A stretch of DNA of 57,555 nt from Massilia timonae CCUG 45783 (GTDB lineage: Bacteria > Pseudomonadota > Gammaproteobacteria > Burkholderiales > Burkholderiaceae_D): positions 645,675 to 703,229 of the forward strand of contig NZ_JH992923.1 of assembly GCF_000315425.1 (NCBI RefSeq), in the 5' to 3' direction. The position numbers were made by a program, and so were the translations under genes. The notes below the pieces were generated by a model. That model saw only the letters and a program-made list of their open reading frames with translations. It searched no databases and was not told where the DNA came from. This document shows, one piece after another, positions 34,459 through 42,942 of the stretch (positions within the stretch are counted from its first letter, which is position 1; each line of letters begins with the position of its first letter).

Positions 34459-35894
34459 AGGGTGAGAGCTGAGGCGCGCACGTCGCGCAGCCCTTCCCAG
34501 AGGGTCTTGGCACCAGGTTCGCCATCACCTTTTCGGCCCAAGAAGCCGCCCGCGCGGGCGATCAAGCGTATTACTTCGTTTAACGCCGGGTTGGGCTGGG
34601 GGCGTAATTTGTTGAGCAAGTAGGCGCCGCGTATCTCATCGGGATCAAAGAACAAGTGGGCATCCAGGTTCGGGCAGGTACGGCCCATGCGTACCAGATA
34701 GGCAATGCGCCAGGCTACGACCAAGTACAGCGCCAGTGCGCGCTCGATGCGCTCGATCGTGCCCAGCTGAAGTTCCTCGACCTTGCAGCCGTTCTTGAGC
34801 ACATTGAACAGCATTTCAATTTCCCAGCGGGCGCGATACCAGTCGATCAATTCGGCCACCTCGGCCGCGCTGGTGGCGACCCGGTTCGTCAGCAGGCGCC
34901 ATTCGATCGGCTTGACGCCGGCCGGAGCGCCGTGTTCACGCGCCACGATGCATGTGGCGGTCACCACCTTGCCCTTGCCCGCGTTCAGTTCGACCCGGCG
35001 TGCCCACAGCTGCTGGCGCACGATGCGCGCCTTGGCGCCCGGCCGCGCGGCCAGCGCGAACTCGATTTCCCCCAGCGGCGCGCCTTCCGTGGCATGCGGC
35101 CACAGCTTCTCGCTGTTGGGCAAGCAGCGGTTGTGCGCGGCGCGCACCAGCCAGTCCACCGGGCAGTCGAGCTGCTGCGCCCGCGCCATCAAGGGCAGCA
35201 TGTCCGCCTCGCGGTCGGCCACATACACCAAGCGCGTGGCGGGCAGGCGCGGTGCCAGTTCCGCCAGTCTTTCGTAGCCTTCGATCCAGCGCAGGCTTTC
35301 CTTGGGGCCGCCGCGCTGGCCGTTGGTGTCGCGCAGCGCGCGCGCCCACATCCACACGTCCAGGATCCCCAGCGGCTCGCGCGCCGTCGTCACCGCGTAG
35401 GTGGGGTGGACGTACATGCCGCGCTGCGCTTCATAGCTGAGCGGTCCGAGGCCGCGCGCCTGCTGTCCGTTAAAGTCCAGTTCGGTCGTGTCCTGCAGAC
35501 ACAGCACCACCGACTGCTCGGCCATTCGCTGTTCCGTTTGCTGCCAGTGCGGCTCCAGGATTGCCCGCCAGTCGACGCCGTCATTGTCGAAGAAGCGATA
35601 CGCGGCCATCGTCTCACCCCAGCCGTTACAGGCCTTTGGCACGCTCGCCGTCGGTGCCCCCGCCATTGTTTCCATCAGTGTCCTCGCTCGCCGGTTCAGG
35701 CGCGCGTCGCCCAGGTCGAGTTGCTCAAACTCCGAATCGGTCCATCCCTTCGATTTGCTCGCCAATTGCGCCACGCAAAAGACGAGAGTAAACGCGATTT
35801 TGCAAAGGTTTACAAGGGCGCTGGCAAGTCATTGAAAGTAAACGGGATTTTCAGCCGGCGTGGTGAGGCTGGCGGACTTGTGTATAACGAGGTG
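34410..35894 (-). mobile_element. Complete IS4-family (IS50/Tn5-like) insertion sequence
   Basis: 1485 bp. Ends are CACCTCGTTATACACAA at the left (34410 on) and the same sequence read inward from 35894, with a perfect 9-bp target duplication CGCAGAGGC (34401-34409 and 35895-35903). The TTATACACA core resembles the Tn5/IS50 end sequence, and 9 bp is the IS50-group duplication length. One transposase gene on the minus strand. Insertion disrupted the tartrate transporter. Confidence 0.94.
34431..35774 (-). CDS. IS4-family (IS50-like) transposase
   Basis: 447 aa, starting with GTG 35774. The N-terminal domain (EFEQLDLGDARLNRRARTLM) matches the Tn5 transposase DNA-binding region. Catalytic residues are seen in LQDTTELDF, YVADREADML and the YREK motif YRARWEIEMLFNVLK (Y, R, E and K at the canonical spacing). 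Length is close to Tn5 transposase (476 aa). The frame is intact. Confidence 0.93.
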   Translation of the reverse strand: MAQLASKSKGWTDSEFEQLDLGDARLNRRARTLMETMAGAPTASVPKACNGWGETMAAYRFFDNDGVDWRAILEPHWQQTEQRMAEQSVVLCLQDTTELDFNGQQARGLGPLSYEAQRGMYVHPTYAVTTAREPLGILDVWMWARALRDTNGQRGGPKESLRWIEGYERLAELAPRLPATRLVYVADREADMLPLMARAQQLDCPVDWLVRAAHNRCLPNSEKLWPHATEGAPLGEIEFALAARPGAKARIVRQQLWARRVELNAGKGKVVTATCIVAREHGAPAGVKPIEWRLLTNRVATSAAEVAELIDWYRARWEIEMLFNVLKNGCKVEELQLGTIERIERALALYLVVAWRIAYLVRMGRTCPNLDAHLFFDPDEIRGAYLLNKLRPQPNPALNEVIRLIARAGGFLGRKGDGEPGAKTLWEGLRDVRASALTLQALRELGD

Positions 35895-35903
35895 CGCAGA
35901 GGC

Positions 35904-36849
35904 CGGCTTCTTCCCGGGAATCATCCTGTATCTCAGTTACTGGTTCCCTGCGGGGCGGCGCGCCGGCGTGACGGCGCTATTCATGGCCGCAGCGCCGATC
36001 TCGACGGCGCTCGGCTCTCCGATCTCTGCCGCCTTGCTGCAGATGGACGGTTTCATGGGTTATCATGGCTGGCAGTGGATGTTCGTACTCGAAGCGCTTC
36101 CTGCCGTCATTCTCGGCGTTGTCGTGTTCTTCTACATGACCGATCGGCCCGAAAACGCCAACTGGCTGAAGGAAGACGAAAAAGCATGGCTCGTCAATGC
36201 GATGAAAATGGAGGCGGCCAGGAAGGCGTCGGCCGGCAACCACAGCATCCTCAAGGGAATGCTGAATCCGCAGGTGCTTGCCCTCGCGCTCATCTATTTC
36301 GGGACGTCGGCCGGTTTGTACACGCTCGGCATCTGGGCGCCGCAGATCATCCAGCAACTCGGCGTTTCATCCATGACGGTCGGACTGCTGAATGCGATTC
36401 CACCTGCCATTTCGGTGGTCGCCATGGTGCTGTGGTCGCGCCATTCGGACCGCACCCGCGAGCGGACCTGGCACGTCATAATCGCGTGCGCGGTCGCGGC
36501 GTTCGGCCTGGTGATCGCCGCAGGCACGCAGGGGCTGCTTGGTCTGATCCTTGCGCTGACGATCGTGAATATCGGCATCAGCTGCGCAAAACCGCCGCTG
36601 TGGAGCATGCCGACGATGTTCCTGAGCGGGGCTGCCGCCGCGACGGGGATTGCGACCATCAATTCGCTGGGTAACCTTGGCGGATTCGTGGGGCCTGCCA
36701 TGATCGGCTGGATCAAGGACGAAACCGGCAGTTTCGAGGGCGGGCTCTATTTCGTCGCCGCCCTGCTCGTGGTGTCGGCAGTGACGACCCTGCTCCTGGC
36801 GCGTTCCCAGAAATCGAAGCCTGACGGCCACACCGTCGCGGCCAGTTGA
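35904..36849 (+). pseudogene. ttuB: MFS tartrate/D-malate transporter, C-terminal part
   Basis: Continues the transporter from GFFPGIILYLSYWFPAGRRA through the remaining eight helices (FLFVLE-type loop, SHGxSAGLYTLGIWAPQIIQ-like region, LGNLGGFVGPAMIGW) to the stop at 36849. Together with 34054-34409 it makes 434 codons including stop, in frame. It has no ribosome site of its own, so no transporter is expected. Confidence 0.88.
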
Positions 36850-37094
36850 CAAGCGAGGCATGCGTCTGGAGAGCATGCAGGCAGTCAGGGCGACAAATCG
36901 GGAAGCCCACGATATGTCGCCTCGATATATCCGACTGGCGATTCACATGCTATCGATTGATAAACAAATGTGAAATCTCTGCGATGTTATTCGCTGGAGT
37001 TATCTCGGAAATCTGAAACAGAAATTGGATTTATAACTGGACTGCACGTATCCTGTATTTCTCGACATAGGTCGTTGAATGCACTGGAGTCATC

Positions 37095-37253
37095 ATGAAA
37101 GTTATCGTTACCAAAGCTGTTTCCTCCTCTGGTTTGTTATCCAGCCTCCTGGGAAATTTACGTCGTGTATTTCGTGCCGCCTGCGCCAGCCTGCGCCGCG
37201 GTATCGAACTCAGTGGTGAAAAATACATGAACGGAATGATTCCTCCGCTGTAA
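37095..37253 (+). CDS. Possible small peptide gene
   Basis: 52 aa (MKVIVTKAVSSSGLLSSLLG, then NLRRVFRAACASLRRGIELS and a short tail). ATG 37095 follows GGAG at 5 bases. The region has lower GC than the operons around it. The middle could form a cationic amphipathic helix. It might be a small membrane-active or secreted peptide, but there is no family match, and it lies in decayed DNA. Confidence 0.35.
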   Translation: MKVIVTKAVSSSGLLSSLLGNLRRVFRAACASLRRGIELSGEKYMNGMIPPL

Positions 37254-37459
37254 GCACTGAAATCGGCGCTGGCACAGTTCTGTTTTCTTCGATATTGTCC
37301 GATCGCCGGAAATATCGGCAGCCTGGCAGTTGATTCCACTTCTTGTCGACCGACGGGCGCAGCATCGCATGCAGTGCCCAGCGCGTGGCCAGCCTTTCCA
37401 CATTGCGCTGGCCCGGCCCAATATGTCACGCCCGGACGCGTCGCCACTCGCAGACGCAT

Positions 37460-37486
37460 ACGGATTCGAATCGCGTCCTGGCCTCC
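37460..37486 (+). other. Degenerate tRNA 3'-end-like sequence
   Basis: ACGGATTCGAATCGCGTCCT followed by GGCCTCC aligns to the T arm and acceptor end of the tRNA-Cys fragment at 8174-8200 with 22 of 27 identical bases, including TTCGA and GTCCT. The T stem no longer pairs fully. As at 8 kb, a GGCC-type terminator follows within about 20 bp. It may be the second attachment half-site of an old element. Confidence 0.4.
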
Positions 37487-37502
37487 GGATAATAAACGCA
37501 CT

Positions 37503-37523
37503 GGCCTCATTCGAGGCCCGTTT
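37503..37523 (+). terminator. Hairpin terminator after the tRNA-like sequence
   Basis: Perfect 6-bp stem GGCCTC (37503-37508) and GAGGCC (37513-37518), loop ATTC, followed by CGTTTCGTTT. Confidence 0.55.
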
Positions 37524-37667
37524 CGTTTATAGGCTTCATCTCGAACCAATGATGAAGCGACCAGTGCACGCGTCAATAGTGCTACTAGGCCACCCGATCG
37601 CCCGGGTTCCGTCGAGGGCGCTCAGTGCGATTCAGGTCCGGATAGCCGGTCGGAATCTCGCAAGGCA

Positions 37668-38027
37668 TTACGATCCACTCTTCGCTGTCGGATCATTTTT
37701 CAGGTATTTGCGCCTGATATAGGCCGCGACCTCGGCCACGATCTGTTCGACCGAGACAGAGGTCTTCCGACTGCTGCCATGCCTGTCGAAGCCCGTTTTT
37801 AACCACTCTTGATATGATGTCAGGGTCGTGAACTGACACACATGGGCCAATAAGTCCCGCCCGGATACCTCGCCTCTTGCATACGCATTGATCATAGTCA
37901 TATCGCAATGGTCGATCCTGATGCCTTCGGCAGTGACGCCATTGAGCATGTGCGCAACCTGCCGTCCACGCATATGTCGAAACGTTGATGACATTCTTGC
38001 CAGCTGATTGGATGATGCTGCTTGCAT
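37668..38027 (-). CDS. Hypothetical protein
   Basis: 119 aa, no clear ribosome site; the Met codon at 37994 is an alternative start. The C-terminal half (MINAYARGEVSGRDLLAHVC, then QFTTLTSYQEWLKTGFDRHG) reads like a real helical domain, somewhat reminiscent of short antitoxin-like proteins, but no partner toxin is next to it. Composition is less GC-rich than the neighbouring operons. Possibly a cargo gene of the decayed element. Confidence 0.45.
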   Translation of the reverse strand: MQAASSNQLARMSSTFRHMRGRQVAHMLNGVTAEGIRIDHCDMTMINAYARGEVSGRDLLAHVCQFTTLTSYQEWLKTGFDRHGSSRKTSVSVEQIVAEVAAYIRRKYLKNDPTAKSGS

Positions 38028-38475
38028 GGTCGGTGGCCGTGAGAATTGGTGAGATTTCAGATCCTAGGTTAGCTCTCGGTGCAAGCGCCCGCAAGGGACA
38101 TAAGTACTTGATGGAAACATCAACGTTTTGAATTGCTAGCTGATGAGTAACATTCCACCAATGGTCCTTCCTGACGGACGACTGGCACAAGTGGACAAGG
38201 CCCTATCACGGCCCTGGCGGCCGATCGGTCATCACATGGGAGGTAGCATCGATGTCCTCACGCAGCGACCGGCCGAGTTCGATCGGTGCGCCGATGCCAT
38301 GCATTGTGTACGGTCGGAATCGGCTGCCTGATATTCGACACGCTCCAGGGCAGCGCCGGGAACCTGAACCAGCCGGTTTGAAATGTCGAACGAAAGACCG
38401 GCCTTGTCGTCCGATCGAGCTAACAAGATGCTATTGTCTTGCTTTACTGGCTGCCCACATCATCCACTTCCTTTG
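38028..38475. other. Intergenic, no gene seen
   Basis: Two short frames on opposite strands (38143-38331 and 38232-38426) overlap each other and lack ribosome sites. No repeats or terminators were recognised. The promoter of the following kinase must lie here. Confidence 0.4.
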
Positions 38476-40638
38476 ATGCAAGATATCACGCGAATTCAAC
38501 CACCTGCTCCAAGCGCCCGCTTCCTGGCGGGGGGCGGAACGATGGGAGGGGTATTCCGGGGCTTCGATTGGGCGTCCACGCCGCTTGGCGCCCTGGAAGC
38601 GTGGCCACAATCGCTTCGAACCGCAGTCAGCATCCTGCTCAACGCGCGTCACCCCATGTATATCGCCTGGGGCCCCGATCTGCTTCTGCTCTATAACGAT
38701 GGCTATCGTGACATTCTTGGCGCGAAGGCGTCGGACCCGCGGCAGGTGTTGGGCAAGCCGTTCGAGCAGGTCTGGCGCGAAGTATGGGACCTGGTCGGGT
38801 CCATGCTGGCGGCGACGATGGAAGGTGAAACCTTGTGGTTCGAAGACCAGGAATTCGCGCTCACGCGCAATGGCTTCGTGGAGCAGGTCTTCGCGAGCTT
38901 TTCGACCAGCCCGATCCGTGCCGAGGCTGGTGACATCGCAGGGGTGTTCTGCGTGTGCAGCGAGACCACCGGGAAGATCCGCTCGCAACAGGAACGCCTG
39001 CGATTACTCGACGTGATCGGCGAAGCGACCCGCCTCGCCGACGAGCCGCAGGCCATCATGGAACACAGCACGCGGCTGCTCGGCGAGTACCTGAAGGTGA
39101 CCCGGGTCGCCTATGCCGACCTGGAGCCGGACAACGATCGCTTCACCATCCGCCACGACTGGCGGGTCGAAGGAGCGATCAGCACGGTGGGCGTTTATTC
39201 GCTCGACCTGTTCGGTTCGCGCGCCACGTCCAATCTGCGCATCGGCCGCACGCTCATGATCGATGATGTCGATCGTGAGTTGACGGCGGACGACGGGGCG
39301 AACATGTTCAACCAGATCGGCATCAAGGCGATTATCTGCTGCCCCCTGGTCAAGCAGGGCCGGCTCGTGGCCATGATGGCGGTGCACCAGGAGCGGCCGC
39401 GTACCTGGAGCGCGGACGATGTGGCGCTGGTGGAGACCGTGGTCGACCGCTGCTGGGCCCACATCGAACGGGTGCGCTCGATGGAGGCGTTGCGCGAAGC
39501 CGACCGACGCAAATCCGAATTCCTGGCCACCCTGGCGCACGAGTTGCGCAATCCGCTCGCCCCGATCCGCAATGCGCTCGAATTGCTGCGCCTGAGCGGG
39601 GACAAGCCGGCGATGCTGGAAAGAGTGCGCGGCACGATGGAGCGCCAGGTCGACCAGATGGTCCATCTCATCAATGATTTGCTGGATATCGCACGCATTT
39701 CCAGCGGCAAGATGGTCCTGCAGATCGAGCGCGTCGACATGCAGTCGGTCATCGCGAGCGCAGTCGAAACCAGCCTTCCCCTGATCGAGGCAGGGGGACA
39801 CGAACTCGCGCTCGACCTGCCGGATGCTGCGATCTGGGTCGATGTCGATACGGTGCGCCTGAGCCAGGTGCTCAGCAACCTCTTGTCGAACGCGAGCAAG
39901 TACACGCCCCAGCATGGCCGGATCGGCATTTCGGCGCGTATCAGTGGCGACGCCGTGGTCATCGACGTGTCGGATACCGGCATCGGGATCGCGACCCATG
40001 ATCTGGAGCGGGTGTTCGACATGTTCTCCCAGGCGCCCCACAGCATCGGGATATCGAAAGGTGGGCTCGGCATCGGCCTGTCCCTGGTGCGCCGCCTGGT
40101 GTCTCTTCACGGCGGGAGCGTCAGCGCATCCAGTGCGGGCGCTGGCCATGGCAGCACGTTCACCATTCGCCTGCCGTGCATGTCAGCCGCCCCGGCAGGC
40201 ACGCCAGTTTCAGTCGCAGAGCCACCGGGCGTCGCGGCGAATGCCGTCCAGCTGCGCATACTCGTGGCCGACGACAATGCGGATGCCGCGGACACCCTGT
40301 CATTGGTGCTGCGCGAAAAAGGGCATGAGGTGCATGTGGCGTATGGCGGAGAGGACGCCGTGCGAATGGGAACCTCCATCGTGCCGGACCTTGTCTTTCT
40401 CGATCCCGGCATGCCTCACATCGACGGCTACGAAACGGCGCGCGCCCTGCGCGCGCTGCCCGCGCTTGCTGAAGCCAGGCTGGTGGCCTTGACCGGCTGG
40501 GGTGCGCAAGAGGATCGGGCGCGGACACGCGCCGCCGGCTTCGACGCCCATCTGCTCAAGCCGGCCATGCCGGAGGCGCTGGATGCCGTTCTGGCCTCGG
40601 CCATTGAGCGAAGCCGGGATCGGCGTCGTCATTCATGA
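38476..40638 (+). CDS. Hybrid sensor histidine kinase (PAS-GAF-HisKA-HATPase-REC)
   Basis: 720 aa from ATG 38476; the ribosome site is poor, so the start is uncertain. A PAS-like N-terminus (GVFRGFDWASTPLGALEAWP, the start common to this kinase group), a GAF domain (about 195-345), the H box (EFLATLAHELRNPLAPIRNA), N box (LSNLLSNASKYT), G boxes (DTGIGI, GGLGIGLSLVRRLV) and a C-terminal receiver with phosphoacceptor in LVFLDPGMPHIDG. No transmembrane segment, so cytoplasmic sensing. No cognate response regulator is adjacent. Confidence 0.92.
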   Translation: MQDITRIQPPAPSARFLAGGGTMGGVFRGFDWASTPLGALEAWPQSLRTAVSILLNARHPMYIAWGPDLLLLYNDGYRDILGAKASDPRQVLGKPFEQVWREVWDLVGSMLAATMEGETLWFEDQEFALTRNGFVEQVFASFSTSPIRAEAGDIAGVFCVCSETTGKIRSQQERLRLLDVIGEATRLADEPQAIMEHSTRLLGEYLKVTRVAYADLEPDNDRFTIRHDWRVEGAISTVGVYSLDLFGSRATSNLRIGRTLMIDDVDRELTADDGANMFNQIGIKAIICCPLVKQGRLVAMMAVHQERPRTWSADDVALVETVVDRCWAHIERVRSMEALREADRRKSEFLATLAHELRNPLAPIRNALELLRLSGDKPAMLERVRGTMERQVDQMVHLINDLLDIARISSGKMVLQIERVDMQSVIASAVETSLPLIEAGGHELALDLPDAAIWVDVDTVRLSQVLSNLLSNASKYTPQHGRIGISARISGDAVVIDVSDTGIGIATHDLERVFDMFSQAPHSIGISKGGLGIGLSLVRRLVSLHGGSVSASSAGAGHGSTFTIRLPCMSAAPAGTPVSVAEPPGVAANAVQLRILVADDNADAADTLSLVLREKGHEVHVAYGGEDAVRMGTSIVPDLVFLDPGMPHIDGYETARALRALPALAEARLVALTGWGAQEDRARTRAAGFDAHLLKPAMPEALDAVLASAIERSRDRRRHS

Positions 40639-40640
40639 CC

Positions 40641-40746
40641 TGGATTCACCAGCTCATGTAAACATATCGTTTGTCACCGGTGAGCGCGATATGGAGAATG
40701 CCGTATTCTTCATCACCTGCCGGCGCGCCATCGATGAAATTCCTGC
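40641..40746. promoter_or_regulatory. Porin promoter region, diverged copy of the LysR/transketolase promoter
   Basis: Block 1, starting TGGATTCACCA at 40641, matches 42783-42816 at 26 of 34 positions. Block 2, starting GGCGCGC at 40722, matches 42866-42889 at 19 of 24 with one gap. The block spacing is nearly equal (81 and 83 bp), and the distance from block 2 to the next start codon is nearly equal too (79 bp to the porin GTG, 77 bp to the transketolase ATG). Block 1 read on the minus strand contains a vestige of the LysR N-terminus (TNDMFT, stop, then GES). Confidence 0.65.
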
Positions 40747-40800
40747 GCGGGTGGAGACGCGCGCGGGGGAACGCCTGGCATCGACAACAACAGGCTGTTC

Positions 40801-41856
40801 GTGAAAAAAACAACGATCGCAGTGCCGCTTCTTTGTGCACTGGCATTTCCGGCATTCGCCGATGAGGCAATGTCTATTTATGGCGTGATCGACATGGCGC
40901 TGGTGCGCGAGGCGGGCGGCAAGGACGGCGCCCTGACCAGGCTCACCAGCGGCGTGCCCATGGGCTCGCGCCTCGGCTTTGGTGGCAGCGAGGAGCTGGG
41001 CCGCGGCGTCAAGGCCTTGTTCCTGCTCGAGAACGGCTTCCAGGCCGACACCGGAGAGGTCGGGCAGGGAGGCACATTGTTCGGCCGCCAGGCCTGGGTC
41101 GGACTACAGGGGCCGTTCGGCAGCGTGCTGGTTGGGCGCCAGTACACGCCGCAATACGCGACCGCGGTGATGGCCGATCCTTTCGGTTCCGGCTATGTTG
41201 CCGACAGCAAGAACCTGGTGGCCACGAGCGGGAATGCCTTCAGCCGCATGGACAATACCGTCAAGTACCTGTCGCCGTTCAAGGCCCAGGGCGTCACGGT
41301 CGAACTGGCGGCGGCGCCGGGTGAAGCCGGCGCCGCTGGCGGGCGCCAGCTGGGTGCGGCGCTCGATTGGCGCGCCGGCGCGCTGCGCCTGCGCCTCGGC
41401 CACCACGACCGCGACAACGGCAGCGCCGGCGCCAACGGGCGCAACACGCTGCTGGGCGCGAACTACGACGCCGGGATCGTGACACTGTACGCCGCCTACG
41501 GGCGCAATCGCGGCCTGAACAGCGCCGTGCTGCGCAACACGTCCAACCCGTTCGGGCGCGCGCGGGCGCCCGCGGCCTCCCGGGACAGCGTCGACCGGCT
41601 GATCGGCCTGCTGCTGCCTTTCGGCCCATACGCGTTGATGGCGTCGCTGATCGACAAGGACGACCGCGGCGAGGCCGACCAGGATGCGCGCCAGTACGCG
41701 ATCGGCCTGCGTTACGCGCTGTCCAGGCGCACCGAGCTGTACGCGGCGCACTCGCGCATCGTCAACCGCAACGGCGCCGGCTACACCGTCGGCAACGCCA
41801 GCGAGTCGGGCAGCGGCGACCGCGCCAGCTCGCTTGGCGTGCGCCATTCATTCTGA
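40801..41856 (+). CDS. Gram-negative general porin (betaproteobacterial type)
   Basis: 351 aa, starting at GTG 40801. This codon gives the classic signal peptide MKKTTIAVPLLCALAFPAFA; no ATG upstream is in frame with a site. Porin signatures: MSIYGVIDMALVREAGG, RLGFGGSEELGRGVKALFLL, VLVGRQYTPQYATAVM, ending RHSF. Closely related in layout to the porin at 31420. It ends in a 9-bp overlap with the convergent LysR gene. The promoter copy upstream suggests it serves the transketolase/PQQ-dehydrogenase cluster. Confidence 0.9.
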   Translation: MKKTTIAVPLLCALAFPAFADEAMSIYGVIDMALVREAGGKDGALTRLTSGVPMGSRLGFGGSEELGRGVKALFLLENGFQADTGEVGQGGTLFGRQAWVGLQGPFGSVLVGRQYTPQYATAVMADPFGSGYVADSKNLVATSGNAFSRMDNTVKYLSPFKAQGVTVELAAAPGEAGAAGGRQLGAALDWRAGALRLRLGHHDRDNGSAGANGRNTLLGANYDAGIVTLYAAYGRNRGLNSAVLRNTSNPFGRARAPAASRDSVDRLIGLLLPFGPYALMASLIDKDDRGEADQDARQYAIGLRYALSRRTELYAAHSRIVNRNGAGYTVGNASESGSGDRASSLGVRHSF

Positions 41857-42825
41857 GGCGCCGGCGCCCGCCGCGGCCATATGTGGCGCGCTGCGCGCCA
41901 GCTCGCCGAGCAGCCAGCGCTTGAACAGGGCGGTGGCGGTATCCTGTTCGAGGCTGTGCGGATGCACCAGGTAGTGCGCCACGTAGCGTACCGTGGTGCT
42001 GCGCCCGATCAGCGGCGCCACCAGCCGGCCGGTGGCCAGTTCGCGCTCGGCCAGCAGGGTCGATTCCAGCGCCACCCCGAGGCCGTCGACCGCCGCCGCG
42101 ATCGACATCGAGCTGCGGTCGAACGCGAGCGCGAAGTCGCCCGGCGTGGCCAGCCCGTTGGCGCTGAACCAGCCGCCCCATTGCACCGACTGGCCGTCGC
42201 TCTGGATCAGCGGCGCCTGGTACAGGTCGCGCACTGACCCGATCGTCGCCGCCAGCGCCGGGCTGCACAACGGCGTGAGTTCTTCGACCACCAGCGGAAT
42301 CTGCGCGTGACGCGACGGCTGCGGGACGCCGTACACGATGTCGATGTCGTGGCGGTCGTCCTCGAAGGTCGCGTAGTCGGTGTCGGCCGACACCTGCAGG
42401 GCGATGCCGGGATGGGCAGCCATGAAACCGGTCAGGCGCGGCATCAGCCACTGCACCGCGAAGGTCGGCGCGGTGTGCAGGCGCAGCGGCGCCACCCGCT
42501 GCTCGGGCTGGGCGCGCTGGAAGCCGCGCCGCATTTCCTCGAATCCGCGCTGCACGTGCTCGAGCAGCAGCCGGCCTTCGCGCGTCAGTTCCAGGGAGCG
42601 CGTGGTGCGCACGAACAGCGTCATGCCCGCGCTGTCCTCGAGCTTGCGGATCGCGTGGCTGACGGCGCTCGGCGACAGGTCGACTTCGCGTGCGGCGGCG
42701 GCGAACGAACCCGTGCGGCCAGCCGACTCGAACACCCGCAAGGCCGTCAACGGCACCCGGCGAAACTGCTTGATTAGTGAATTGGATTCACCATCCGGCG
42801 TAAATATTTCCTTTGTGGCAGTCAT
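41848..42825 (-). CDS. LysR-family regulator (GcvA-like group)
   Basis: 325 aa from ATG 42825; a longer frame starts at 42891. The HTH region reads LTALRVFESAGRTGSFAAAA, then REVDLSPSAVSHAIRKLE, the GcvA/AmpR-like subgroup. The effector domain is full length (LHTAPTFAVQWLMPRLTGFM). Divergent from the transketolase genes with a 117-bp spacer, and convergent with the porin, whose promoter resembles this spacer. It is the probable regulator of both units. Confidence 0.9.
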   Translation of the reverse strand: MTATKEIFTPDGESNSLIKQFRRVPLTALRVFESAGRTGSFAAAAREVDLSPSAVSHAIRKLEDSAGMTLFVRTTRSLELTREGRLLLEHVQRGFEEMRRGFQRAQPEQRVAPLRLHTAPTFAVQWLMPRLTGFMAAHPGIALQVSADTDYATFEDDRHDIDIVYGVPQPSRHAQIPLVVEELTPLCSPALAATIGSVRDLYQAPLIQSDGQSVQWGGWFSANGLATPGDFALAFDRSSMSIAAAVDGLGVALESTLLAERELATGRLVAPLIGRSTTVRYVAHYLVHPHSLEQDTATALFKRWLLGELARSAPHMAAAGAGASE

Positions 42826-42890
42826 CTGTTTTGCGTGAAAATAAAGATCAGCCTTCAACAAGAAAGGCGCGCATCGGTGAACATTTTGCA
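42783..42890. promoter_or_regulatory. Divergent LysR/transketolase promoter, homologous to the porin promoter
   Basis: Contains the two blocks shared with 40641-40746. Block 1 covers the first LysR codons. Block 2 (GGCGCGC, 42866) lies in the intergenic spacer 77 bp before the transketolase ATG. Conserved spacing suggests common binding by the LysR protein. Confidence 0.6.
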
Positions 42891-42942
42891 TGAAATCGCC
42901 GAGTCCAGCGCCTTCTTATCCACTTTTTGATCAGGGGAGACC

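Noticed and set aside
38143..38426. Two short overlapping frames before the hybrid kinase
   Set aside because: They lie on opposite strands over the same bases, with no ribosome site or family resemblance.
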